A DNA stretch of 64,000 bases, from positions 124,001 to 188,000 of the forward strand of contig NZ_VCYI01000004.1 of assembly GCF_030464365.1 (NCBI RefSeq). Reading direction: 5' to 3'. Each line of letters starts with the position of its first letter. Positions within the stretch are counted from its first letter, which is position 1. The notes under the pieces are model-generated. The model made no database searches, had not been told where the DNA came from, and worked only from the letters and a program-made list of their open reading frames with translations. Both the position numbers and the translations under genes were made by a program. This DNA is from Methanoculleus methanifontis. GTDB taxonomy: Archaea; Halobacteriota; Methanomicrobia; Methanomicrobiales; Methanoculleaceae. Shown piece by piece: positions 53,952 through 61,633 of the stretch.

Positions 53952-55097
53952 ATGAAGAAGAACCTGCTCATGTGGGACGAGACGCTTTTTCGGGACCCGG
54001 AGGTCTTCGAGATCGATTATCTCCCCGAGCAGTTCAACCATCGTGACGCCCAGATCCAGGAACTCGCGTTTCAGGTCAAGCCCGGACTGCGCGGAGCGAG
54101 GCCGCTCAACACCATCTGCCGCGGCCTCCCGGGAACCGGGAAGACGACAAGCGTGAAGAAGGTTTTTGTCCAGATCGAAGAGGCTACGAAGAAACTCATT
54201 CCCGTCTACATCAACTGCCAGATCGACAACACCAGGTTCGCCATCTTCTCCCAGATCTACCGCAGGGTCACCGGGCACCCGGCGCCGGCGTCAGGCACGT
54301 CGTTCAAGCAGGTGTTCGACGCCATAGCCAGGACGTTGCAGCGGGAAGAGCAGGTACTCCTCGTGGCGCTCGACGACGCGAACTACCTCCTCTACGAGAG
54401 CGAGATCAACCAGGTGCTCTATCCCCTGCTGCGCTCGCACGAGGCCTATCCGGGCGTGCGGATCGGTGTCATCGCCATCGTCAGCGACATGTCCGTCACC
54501 CTGCAGACCGAGGTCGACGCACGGGTGGCGTCGGTCTTCAGGCCCACCGAGATCTACTTCCCCCCTTACTCGGAGGAAGAGGTTTTCGGGATCCTCGAGG
54601 AGCGCGTCCTGCAGGGACTCTACCCGAACGTTATCCAGACCGAGATGCTGGATCTCGTGGTGGAGCAGACGATGAAGAGCGGCGACCTCCGCGTCGGTAT
54701 CGACCTCCTGAAGCGTGCGGCCCTGAACGCCGAGCGGGAAGCGCGCCGGGCTGTCGAGCGGGACGACGTCTGCAAGGCCTACGAGGTCTCCCGCTACCTC
54801 CACCTTGCGTTCTCGCTCCGGGCGCTCAAGGCCGAGGAGCGGGAGGTGCTGGCCAGGATCGCGGATATGTCGGCCCGCGACGATAAGGAGATGAACGCCG
54901 GCGACGTCTACCGTTTCGTAAAAGAGCAGGTGGGAGGGGTCAGTTACACCAAGTTCTACGAGATCATCCAGAAATTCGACGCGATGCGGCTCTTGAACCT
55001 CCATTACCGCCAGGGAAGGGGGCGAACGAGGCTGATCAGTCTCCGTTACGATCCCGGGCGTGTGCTGGAGCACCTGGGACAGGAGCAATCGATTTAA
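53952..55097 (+). CDS. cdc6: Orc1/Cdc6-type replication initiator, divergent Walker B
   Basis: A 381-residue AAA+ protein. Walker A is RGLPGTGKTTSVKKV (about residues 57-71). The Walker B equivalent is LLVALDDANYLLYE, which has Asp-Asp-Ala rather than the usual Asp-Glu of Cdc6. Sensor 1 falls in IAIVSDMSVTLQTEV, without the common Asn. The C-terminal winged helix covers about 300-381. Archaeal Orc1/Cdc6 proteins bind origin boxes, often next to their own gene; this member could be an origin binder or a regulatory paralogue. Followed by mch after 49 bp. Confidence 0.9.
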   Translation: MKKNLLMWDETLFRDPEVFEIDYLPEQFNHRDAQIQELAFQVKPGLRGARPLNTICRGLPGTGKTTSVKKVFVQIEEATKKLIPVYINCQIDNTRFAIFSQIYRRVTGHPAPASGTSFKQVFDAIARTLQREEQVLLVALDDANYLLYESEINQVLYPLLRSHEAYPGVRIGVIAIVSDMSVTLQTEVDARVASVFRPTEIYFPPYSEEEVFGILEERVLQGLYPNVIQTEMLDLVVEQTMKSGDLRVGIDLLKRAALNAEREARRAVERDDVCKAYEVSRYLHLAFSLRALKAEEREVLARIADMSARDDKEMNAGDVYRFVKEQVGGVSYTKFYEIIQKFDAMRLLNLHYRQGRGRTRLISLRYDPGRVLEHLGQEQSI

Positions 55098-55146
55098 TAA
55101 TCCTTATCTGTTCCCCCGGCGTTTGTACTCTGATGAGGTTTTCCAC

Positions 55147-56094
55147 ATGCTCAGCGTGAACGAACTGGCACTGGATATTTTTGAGGAGCTCTTCGAATAC
55201 GCCGAGGAGTTACATGCCGTCCCGCACGAGCTCGACAACGGCGCACGCGTCGTAGACTGCGGCGTCAGCACAACCGGCGGGTACCTGACCGGGCGACGGT
55301 TCACCGAGATCTGCATGGGCGGGCTTGGCGAGGTCGACATTACGATGGGCCGGATCAAGGAGTTCCCCATGCCGTTCGTTGAGGTCAGCACCGACTTCCC
55401 GTCGATTGCGTGCCTCGGCGCCCAGAAAGCGGGCTGGACGGTCAGCGTCAACAAGTACTTCGCGATGGGGAGCGGCCCCGCACGGGCGCTCTCCTTAAAG
55501 CCCAAGCACACCTACGAGGTCATTGACTACGAGGACGAATTCGATTACGCGGTCATCTGCCTCGAGAGCGACCACCTCCCGAACGCCGCGGTGATGGAGA
55601 ACATCGCCGAGGCCTGCAACGTGGACGTGGCGAACACCTGCGCGGTCGTCGCCCCCACGGCCTCCCTCGTCGGCTCGATCCAGGTCGCGGGCCGCTGTGT
55701 CGAGACGGCGGTCTACAAGCTGAACGAGCTCGGCTTCGATACCAAGAAGATCACCGCCGGTATCGGCCACGCCCCGATCGCGCCCGTCAAGAAGGACGGC
55801 ACGAAGGCGATGGGCAGCACCAACGACGCGACGATCTACCACGGCAGCATCATGCTGACGATGAACGCTCCCGAGATCAAGGACTACCTGGACAAGATCC
55901 CGAGCAACAAGTCCAAGGGATACGGGAAGCCGTTCTACGATATCTTCAAGGAAGCCAACTTCGACTTCTACCAGATCGACACCTCGCTCTTCTCCCCGGC
56001 GGAGGTCGTCATCAACGAGCTCTCCGAGGGTGCCGTCTACCACGTGGGAGCCGTCAACCCCGAAGTGACGCTGAAGTCCTTCGGGTTCATCTGA
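55147..56094 (+). CDS. mch: Methenyltetrahydromethanopterin cyclohydrolase
   Basis: A 315-residue enzyme that hydrolyses or forms methenyl-H4MPT, the third step from CO2 to methane. Diagnostic stretches are GVSTTGGYLTGRRFTEICMG, VSTDFPSIACLGAQKAGW and GIGHAPIAPVKKDG. ATG 55147 gives the standard MLSVNELALD start; an extension into the orc1 3' end is unsupported. It has TTTAATAA about 50 nt upstream as a possible promoter and a T-run terminator directly after. Confidence 0.97.
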   Translation: MLSVNELALDIFEELFEYAEELHAVPHELDNGARVVDCGVSTTGGYLTGRRFTEICMGGLGEVDITMGRIKEFPMPFVEVSTDFPSIACLGAQKAGWTVSVNKYFAMGSGPARALSLKPKHTYEVIDYEDEFDYAVICLESDHLPNAAVMENIAEACNVDVANTCAVVAPTASLVGSIQVAGRCVETAVYKLNELGFDTKKITAGIGHAPIAPVKKDGTKAMGSTNDATIYHGSIMLTMNAPEIKDYLDKIPSNKSKGYGKPFYDIFKEANFDFYQIDTSLFSPAEVVINELSEGAVYHVGAVNPEVTLKSFGFI

Positions 56095-56098
56095 ACTC

Positions 56099-56106
56099 TT
56101 TTTTTT
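56099..56106 (+). terminator. T-run terminator of mch
   Basis: Eight consecutive T residues, five bases after the mch stop codon, without a strong stem, the usual archaeal termination signal. Confidence 0.6.
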
Positions 56107-56147
56107 GTGATTGGCTCAGCAATCTCCATTACCTCACGTGCAGAACG

Positions 56148-56238
56148 ACTTTCCCGCAGGGTGCGACGTTCCGTAGGAACGGAGCTTGAGCACCGCAAGG
56201 TGCGGGAAAGGAGTTAGAGCACCGTCAGGTGCGAAGAG
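56148..56238. repeat. Hairpin ladder
   Basis: CGTTCC-gta-GGAACG, GCACC-gcaa-GGTGC and GCACC-gtca-GGTGC hairpins separated by GAGCTTGA and a GAGTTAGA linker, preceded by the GTGCGA linker end. Confidence 0.8.
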
Positions 56239-56268
56239 CACGATGATCGGTTAATCTGAGAGCAACTC

Positions 56269-56352
56269 CCCTTCGCGGCTTCGCGTCCTTCGCGTGAGAC
56301 TGTATCGCTATCTGCGCCAGCTACCTCACGCGAAGCCGCGAAGAACGCGAAG
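56269..56352. repeat. CGCGAAG inverted repeat with conserved loop
   Basis: Arms ccccttcgcggcttcgcgtc continuing to CTTCGCGTGAG, and ctcacgcgaagccgcgaaga continuing to ACGCGAAG. The 26-nt loop starts actgtatcgctatc and ends cagctac, close to the loop at 32967-33040. Confidence 0.8.
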
Positions 56353-56507
56353 TCTGCAGAGTCCGAACTTCCTTCCCGCCTATTCCAATAAAGCATCCCT
56401 GCGAGCATGAGCCACAAAGGACGGGAGATGCCGCGCACGACGCCCCCGGAATCACCGGCAGGCAACACGTTTATCCGTCACGGTGCAAAACACTATAAGG
56501 CATCCAC

Positions 56508-56582
56508 GGGGCTTGTGGTCTAGTTGGTTATGACGTCGCCCTTACACGGCGAAGATCCCCGGTTCGAATCCGGGCAGGCCCA
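56508..56582 (+). tRNA. tRNA-Val (anticodon UAC)
   Basis: A 75-nt cloverleaf. The acceptor GGGCTTG pairs with CAGGCCC (one G-T pair), with discriminator A; the D-arm includes GTCTAGTTGGTTATGAC; the anticodon loop is CTTACAC in the CGCC/GGCG stem; the T-arm is CCCCGGTTCGAATCCGGG. No intron and no encoded CCA. The accessory genes that follow make it a possible integration site. Confidence 0.95.
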
Positions 56583-56974
56583 TTCCTTTTGTAGAATATC
56601 CCCCATGATTCTGAGCACTCCTGCACGTTCGCCTGAGGTCAAACGCCGGCATGGCCTCCCACCGGGTATCGCCACGGTGGGGGAGGGGGTGAGGTGAACG
56701 ATGGACAGTCAACGGTGGCGTGCACCACCATAGGGACTTTTGAGGTATATCCCTCTATTTCCTGAATCTCCTCGTTTAGCAGGGCCTTAAAACCGAAATC
56801 ATAATCCCATCCCACAAACAAAGAAATTTTCAGCAGAAAAATAGAGTTACCATTGCTCTGCCATTCATCCTGGAGGAAATTCGGCAACTTTGCCTTTCAC
56901 CCGATCAGGCATGCAGAAGAACGTACAACCGGAGAGGAGTTCCGCCATGCTACAAAGGGAAGATATCAGGAGAG
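56583..56974. other. Post-tRNA intergenic region with repeat fragment and a doubtful small frame
   Basis: At 56655-56690, cgggtatcgccacggtgggg is a fragment of the TATCGCCA repeat. A minus-strand frame at 56887-56639 would encode an 82-residue protein starting MPNFLQDEWQSNGNSIFLLK, with normal-looking composition until it enters the repeat, so it may be a relic of a gene truncated by the repeat. No family recognised. The rest has no feature. Confidence 0.4.
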
Positions 56975-58351
56975 ATGCGCGTGGATGACCTATACTCCCT
57001 GCTCGCCCGCTTTGAAGGGCGGCAGATCGACTTCAAGGAAGATGTGAGCGCAAGCCTTTACCGGCTCCTGTCCGCCTTCGCCAACACCGCCGGTGGTGCC
57101 GCCGTCATCGGAATCCGGGACCATGACCATGCCGTCATCGGGCTCGACCTGAGGAATAACGCTGTTAAGAAACTCGCGGACAGCATAACCACCCGGCTCG
57201 GCGTTCATCCGGTCATCGATATCCATGAGATCGAGGGGAAGTCCATCGTCATCGTCACTGTCGAGCGGAGCCGCGTTCCGGTCGCCTTTGACGGGCGGTA
57301 CTACACCCGTGTCGGCGATACAACCCGCGAGATGCTCCCCGACGAGCTCAGGGAGTACTTCCAGCAGAGCATTGAGTGGGACAGCGTCACCGGGCCGTAC
57401 TCGTTCGATGAGATCGACGAAGAGACGGTGCGGCGTTTCCTTGCACGGGCAAATGCGACGGGCCGACTCACTTCTGTCGATCCGGCCGAATCAGTAGAGA
57501 CAGTGCTCTCTCGACTCGGGCTTGCCAGGGACGGAGGGATCAGCAACGGCGCCATCGCCCTCTTCGGCAAGAACCCGCAGCGGTATTTCTTGAACTGCAT
57601 CCTCCGGATCGGGCGGTTCAAGCGGGCGGATATCATCATCGGCGACCACGAGATCGGGGGCAATCTCTTCCAGCAGTTCGAGGAGGGCGAGCGGATTATC
57701 AAGCAGTATCTCGGCGTCAGGTACGACATCTCAGAGGAGGCGATGCGAGAGTCCTTCCAGAGGAGAGAGATCTGGGACTACCCACTTTTGGCGATCCGGG
57801 AGGCGCTTCTCAACGCGCTTATCCACCGCGATTACTTCAACAACACGATCCAGACGCAGGTCAAGATCTTTGACGACCATATCCGCTTTCACAATCCCGG
57901 CCATCTTCCCGAAGGTGTCACCGTTGAGATGATCATACAGGAGCACTACTCCTTTCACCGCAACCCGAAGGTTGCTGATATCTTCTACCGTGCCGGGCTT
58001 GTCGAACGCTACGGGTCAGGGGTTGAGCGGATCATCACGGCCTTCCGCGATGCCGGTATGCCGGTTCCCGCCTTCGCGAGCACCTCGCTCGGGTTCACCC
58101 TGACGATGCGGATGGATACGCTGAGCGCGAGTTATCTTCAGAAGATGGAACTGAGTGAACGGCAGATCCTTGCGGTGGAGCGGATCAAGGCCGAGGGGAG
58201 TATCACGAGCGGTGTCTATCAATCACTCACCGGCGTCTCGGCACCGACGGCTTTCAGGGATCTCAAGGGCCTGGTTGACCGCGGTATCCTGGAGCAGGTG
58301 GGCACGTCGAGGAGGAATACACGATATATCCTGCGGGAGAGGTCACGATGA
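56975..58351 (+). CDS. AlbA_2/Schlafen-type ATP-binding regulator with winged helix
   Basis: A 458-residue protein. The N-terminal AlbA_2 domain (EGRQIDFKEDVSASLYRLLS, then AFANTAGGAAVIGI) is followed by a GHKL-like ATPase part (AIREALLNALIHRDYFNNTI; FHNPGHLPEGVT; GSGVERIITAF) and a C-terminal winged helix (about 395-455). This is the architecture often mislabelled RecG-like; members are DNA-binding regulators or defence-linked NTPases. The start is ATG 56975 with AGGAG unusually close; GTG two codons later is possible. Position between tRNA-Val and a type I RM operon suggests accessory DNA. Confidence 0.85.
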   Translation: MRVDDLYSLLARFEGRQIDFKEDVSASLYRLLSAFANTAGGAAVIGIRDHDHAVIGLDLRNNAVKKLADSITTRLGVHPVIDIHEIEGKSIVIVTVERSRVPVAFDGRYYTRVGDTTREMLPDELREYFQQSIEWDSVTGPYSFDEIDEETVRRFLARANATGRLTSVDPAESVETVLSRLGLARDGGISNGAIALFGKNPQRYFLNCILRIGRFKRADIIIGDHEIGGNLFQQFEEGERIIKQYLGVRYDISEEAMRESFQRREIWDYPLLAIREALLNALIHRDYFNNTIQTQVKIFDDHIRFHNPGHLPEGVTVEMIIQEHYSFHRNPKVADIFYRAGLVERYGSGVERIITAFRDAGMPVPAFASTSLGFTLTMRMDTLSASYLQKMELSERQILAVERIKAEGSITSGVYQSLTGVSAPTAFRDLKGLVDRGILEQVGTSRRNTRYILRERSR

Positions 58352-58436
58352 ATCGAAGGCATTTCCAGAGCGCTCCGGCGAATAAGCGGCTGATCCAGGC
58401 CGAAAACAAGGTAGATGCCCAACCTGGCGTGGATAC

Positions 58437-58522
58437 ATGAACGATGAATGAACGATGAATGAACGATGAATGAACGATGAATGAACGATGAATGAACGAT
58501 GAATGAACGATGAATGAACGAT
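58437..58522. repeat. 11-bp tandem repeat, 7.8 copies
   Basis: The unit ATGAACGATGA is repeated head-to-tail without a visible mismatch, between the convergent AlbA_2 and hsdS genes. The unit length is not a multiple of three and no gene crosses it. The flanking DNA from 58352 to 58698 holds no certain gene. Confidence 0.95.
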
Positions 58523-58698
58523 ACGATAGATAAGAAAACCAATTGAGGATGAGCGCCGGGCGGGATGCAGCGTGACCGCTCCGGCGAGGATGCTAAAAAG
58601 GCTGATCGAGGTGGCGCTGTACCCCGGTGGCCGGCGGGAACCGATCTCCCTCCCGCTCTCCGAGGTCGAAGATCTCCTTCTCGAAGATCCCGGCGCCT

Positions 58699-60225
58699 TC
58701 ATGTCAACGTGGACTGAGATTCTTTTCCCGCTTTCTTCGCTCTCTCCCCCGACCGTATCCGCTCAAGCAGCACCGATGCCGGCTCGTACTCGCGTCCCTC
58801 CCGCCGGGCGAGTTCTGCTTCGGTGGGGACCAGCCGGCCAGAGAATGCCCGGGCGAGGATGGACTGCCGCATCGTTTCGGTCTTTGCGCGTGCCGCGGCG
58901 ACTTCGGCCTCGATCCGGTCGGCAAGGGCAAAGAGGGCATCGACCCGGCGGACAATCTCGTGTTGTTCGGGGAGGGGTGGGAGTGCAAGGGGTAGATCCC
59001 TGATATTCTTGCCACTGATGCCTCTTTGACCAGCAGAAGATTTTGAGGAGTCGATAATCATTTGACGCGCAAACCCATTTAGGTAGAATAATTCGACGTA
59101 ATTTGGTAGAATCTGTTGGTGATCAAATCTGACTCTTATCAATTTATCAGGATATAGAATCACATTGTCTTTTAGACCACGCACTAATCCACAAATACCT
59201 ACAAACTCCTCACTCCCGCTATATCTTGTAAATAGTAAATCATTATCCTCTAATTGATACGATTTAATGTGTATCTCAGAGTTTCGGAGGTATCGGTAAT
59301 CGCTCAGATTCACATTTCGTGCACGAAGAGCACTAATCCGAAGAATTCGGTCTCCTGGAGGGTCATTGTGCGGCTTTATACTAATGCCGTTCTTTATTTC
59401 ACCTAAAACCGTGCCGAAATTAACCCAAAGCCACGAGGATGGTATTTCAAAATATTCTTCATACCCATTCTGAATTATTTTAGGGGTAACTATCCGCTCT
59501 TTGTTTTTGTTCCCTATTACACTCTGATGTTTTCGTTCGGCAACAATCCTGCTTATTATGACGCTTCCATTCTCCCTGTTAGGATTTTCAGCCCGCCAAT
59601 CCTCCGTCAGCCGCCCATCGCACGCGGCGGCGAGCACCGCCTGCCGGAATTGCTTGAGAATGCCCGGCACGCGCTCAAGGCGGGCGTTCGCGGCGTCCAG
59701 CCGTGCAAACAGCGCCTCGATGGCGGCGACGATGCGGTGCTGTTCGGCGAGGGGTGGGAGAGGAACTTTAATTTCTGCTAAGTCTGTTCGACGAAGGCTC
59801 GGGACAGTTGTGGCTTGCGAATATTGCATAAAATCGATGGTTTCAAGAAATCGTAGTAAGTATTGCGATAGTATCGAGGTATTAGGTACAGCCGCCATCA
59901 TATTATTATCGATACAACTCGGAACTCCAATCAGCCGTCGTCGATTAAGAGCTATAGCCATTCCGATTTTTGCAAAGACAATAGAGTCTTTCGGAATTAT
60001 TTTTGCCCGTAACTCAGATGCAGTATCCTCACTAATCGTATGCTTCGATTCGGTGAGATACTGTCCTGATTTTACTTCGCCCAGGTTTCCAACTTTATAA
60101 AAGGGATATTTTTGCCCGGTCTTTTCTTGATATTCTAGTGGAAACCCCGATCCGCTAATTAATTCTGCAACAGTGCCGAGATTTGCGTATTCCCACCCCT
60201 CCGGCACCTCACTCCTCTCTGGCAT
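58699..60225 (-). CDS. hsdS: Type I restriction-modification specificity subunit
   Basis: A 508-residue HsdS with two target-recognition domains, each ending in the conserved helix start LPPLAEQHRIVAAIEALFAR (about 154-173) and LPPLPEQHEIVRRVDALFAL (about 413-432). The two TRD stretches are visibly AT-rich compared with the GC-rich conserved helices and with hsdM, a sign that the TRDs were exchanged by recombination. It starts inside the 3' end of hsdM (17-bp overlap). It determines the DNA site recognised by the methylase and the nuclease; the site cannot be predicted from sequence. Confidence 0.93.
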   Translation of the reverse strand: MPERSEVPEGWEYANLGTVAELISGSGFPLEYQEKTGQKYPFYKVGNLGEVKSGQYLTESKHTISEDTASELRAKIIPKDSIVFAKIGMAIALNRRRLIGVPSCIDNNMMAAVPNTSILSQYLLRFLETIDFMQYSQATTVPSLRRTDLAEIKVPLPPLAEQHRIVAAIEALFARLDAANARLERVPGILKQFRQAVLAAACDGRLTEDWRAENPNRENGSVIISRIVAERKHQSVIGNKNKERIVTPKIIQNGYEEYFEIPSSWLWVNFGTVLGEIKNGISIKPHNDPPGDRILRISALRARNVNLSDYRYLRNSEIHIKSYQLEDNDLLFTRYSGSEEFVGICGLVRGLKDNVILYPDKLIRVRFDHQQILPNYVELFYLNGFARQMIIDSSKSSAGQRGISGKNIRDLPLALPPLPEQHEIVRRVDALFALADRIEAEVAAARAKTETMRQSILARAFSGRLVPTEAELARREGREYEPASVLLERIRSGERAKKAGKESQSTLT

Positions 60226-61633
60226 ACCCGTTCCCCATCATCTCAAGGATCGCGTTCAGTTCCTCCACCGCGGCCTCAAGTTCGTCGATCGCCTCCGCGG
60301 CCAGTTCCTCCGGGGCCGGCAGGTCATCACCGTCCGAGAGCGAATCATCCCGCAGCCACTTCAGCGAGTCGATCTTGTAGTCCCGCTCCTTGAGTTCGGT
60401 GATATGGAACGACCTCCAGCGGTCTTCCGCCGAGTCTTCGGGCCGGCGGGGCGACCTCCCGTTCGGGTCCTCGCCGTAGCAGCGCTCGAACTCCGCAAAA
60501 TGCTCCTTCGTGAGCGGCCGGTCCTTCTTCGTGATCCCCGGCACGTTCGTCCGTCCGTCGTAGACCCAGGTGTGATCGGTCGGGATGCCCTTCGTGAAGA
60601 AGATCACGTTCGTCTTCGTCCCCGGCGAGTAAGGGGTGAACGTCCCGTCCGGCAGCCGGAGAACCGTATGCAGATCGTTGTCCTCGCAGAGCACCTTGAA
60701 GACCTCGCCCGCCGCGTCCGCGAAGAGGACGTTGTCCGGCACCACGACCGCCGCACGGCCGCCGGGCTTCAAGATCGTCATCACGTGCTGGATGAAGTTG
60801 AGCTGCTTGTTGCTCGTCTCCACCACGAAGTCTTCCCGGTGCGGTGCCTGGTTCGCGCCCTTCGTGCCGAAGGGAGGATTGGTCAGCACCACATCGAACC
60901 GCCGGGAGTCGGGCACCTCGTAGATCGAGTCGCCCAGTTTGATCTCCGGCTCGATGCCGTGCAGGTAGAGGTTCATCAACGCCAGCCGCCGCGGGCGCTC
61001 GACGAGTTCCTGCCCGAAGTAGGTGCCTTTCCGGATACGCGGCGCAAGATCCCGGTCGAACGCCCCGCCGCCGGTCACCGCCTTCAGCCACTCATAGGCG
61101 CAGACCAGGAACCCGCCGGTTCCACAGGCGGGATCGGTGATGGTGAGCTCGCGGCTCTTACGCGGGTCGGGTTTTGTGCACCGCACGATCGTCTGGATGA
61201 GGATACGCGGGGTGAAGTACTGCCCGGCACCCTTCTTCCCCTCGCTTGCGGCCTTCTCAAGCAGCCCCTCGAACGCGGCGGCCTTCACGTCGACGTCGAG
61301 CCCGGTCCACTCGGTCTCGTCGATCACCCCGATCAACTTCTTGAGGTTCACCGGGTTGTGGAAGCGGGAGAGCGCACCGGCGAAGATGTCGCCGAGCAAC
61401 CCCTCGGCCTTGCCGAGGGTGCGGAGCAGGTCGGCATAGTGCTCGGTGAGGTCGGTCCCGGACTGCTCTTTGAGCGCGGTCCAGTCGCAGCCCTCGGGAA
61501 GCTCGACGCCGCGCTCGTCGGCCATCTTGAGAAAGAGCAGGTAGGTGATCTGCTCGATGTAGTCGCCGTAATCGATCCCTTCGTGCCTCAGCGTATGGCA
61601 GAATCCCCAGAGTTTCTGTACGACGTCACTCAT
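60209..61633 (-). CDS. hsdM: Type I restriction-modification methyltransferase subunit
   Basis: A 474-residue N6-adenine methyltransferase. The SAM site TDPACGTGGFLVCAYEWL (motif I, about 166-183) and the catalytic NPPFGTKG (motif IV, about 252-259) are intact, preceded by the HsdM_N helical domain and GAGQYFTPRILI. It overlaps hsdR by ATGA and hsdS by 17 bp, so the R-M-S genes form one minus-strand operon. Confidence 0.95.
   Translation of the reverse strand: MSDVVQKLWGFCHTLRHEGIDYGDYIEQITYLLFLKMADERGVELPEGCDWTALKEQSGTDLTEHYADLLRTLGKAEGLLGDIFAGALSRFHNPVNLKKLIGVIDETEWTGLDVDVKAAAFEGLLEKAASEGKKGAGQYFTPRILIQTIVRCTKPDPRKSRELTITDPACGTGGFLVCAYEWLKAVTGGGAFDRDLAPRIRKGTYFGQELVERPRRLALMNLYLHGIEPEIKLGDSIYEVPDSRRFDVVLTNPPFGTKGANQAPHREDFVVETSNKQLNFIQHVMTILKPGGRAAVVVPDNVLFADAAGEVFKVLCEDNDLHTVLRLPDGTFTPYSPGTKTNVIFFTKGIPTDHTWVYDGRTNVPGITKKDRPLTKEHFAEFERCYGEDPNGRSPRRPEDSAEDRWRSFHITELKERDYKIDSLKWLRDDSLSDGDDLPAPEELAAEAIDELEAAVEELNAILEMMGNGYAREE

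Noticed and set aside
58437-58522. CRISPR-like or iteron origin array
   Set aside because: 11-bp head-to-tail repeats without spacers; no replication initiator adjacent (the orc1 gene is more than 3 kb away).
58572-58698. Start of a small plus-strand protein (MLKRLIEVALYPGGRREPIS-like) before hsdS
   Set aside because: The frame continues antisense through the hsdS 3' end without a stop near 58700 and has no recognised family; kept only as a weak possibility of a truncated gene remnant.
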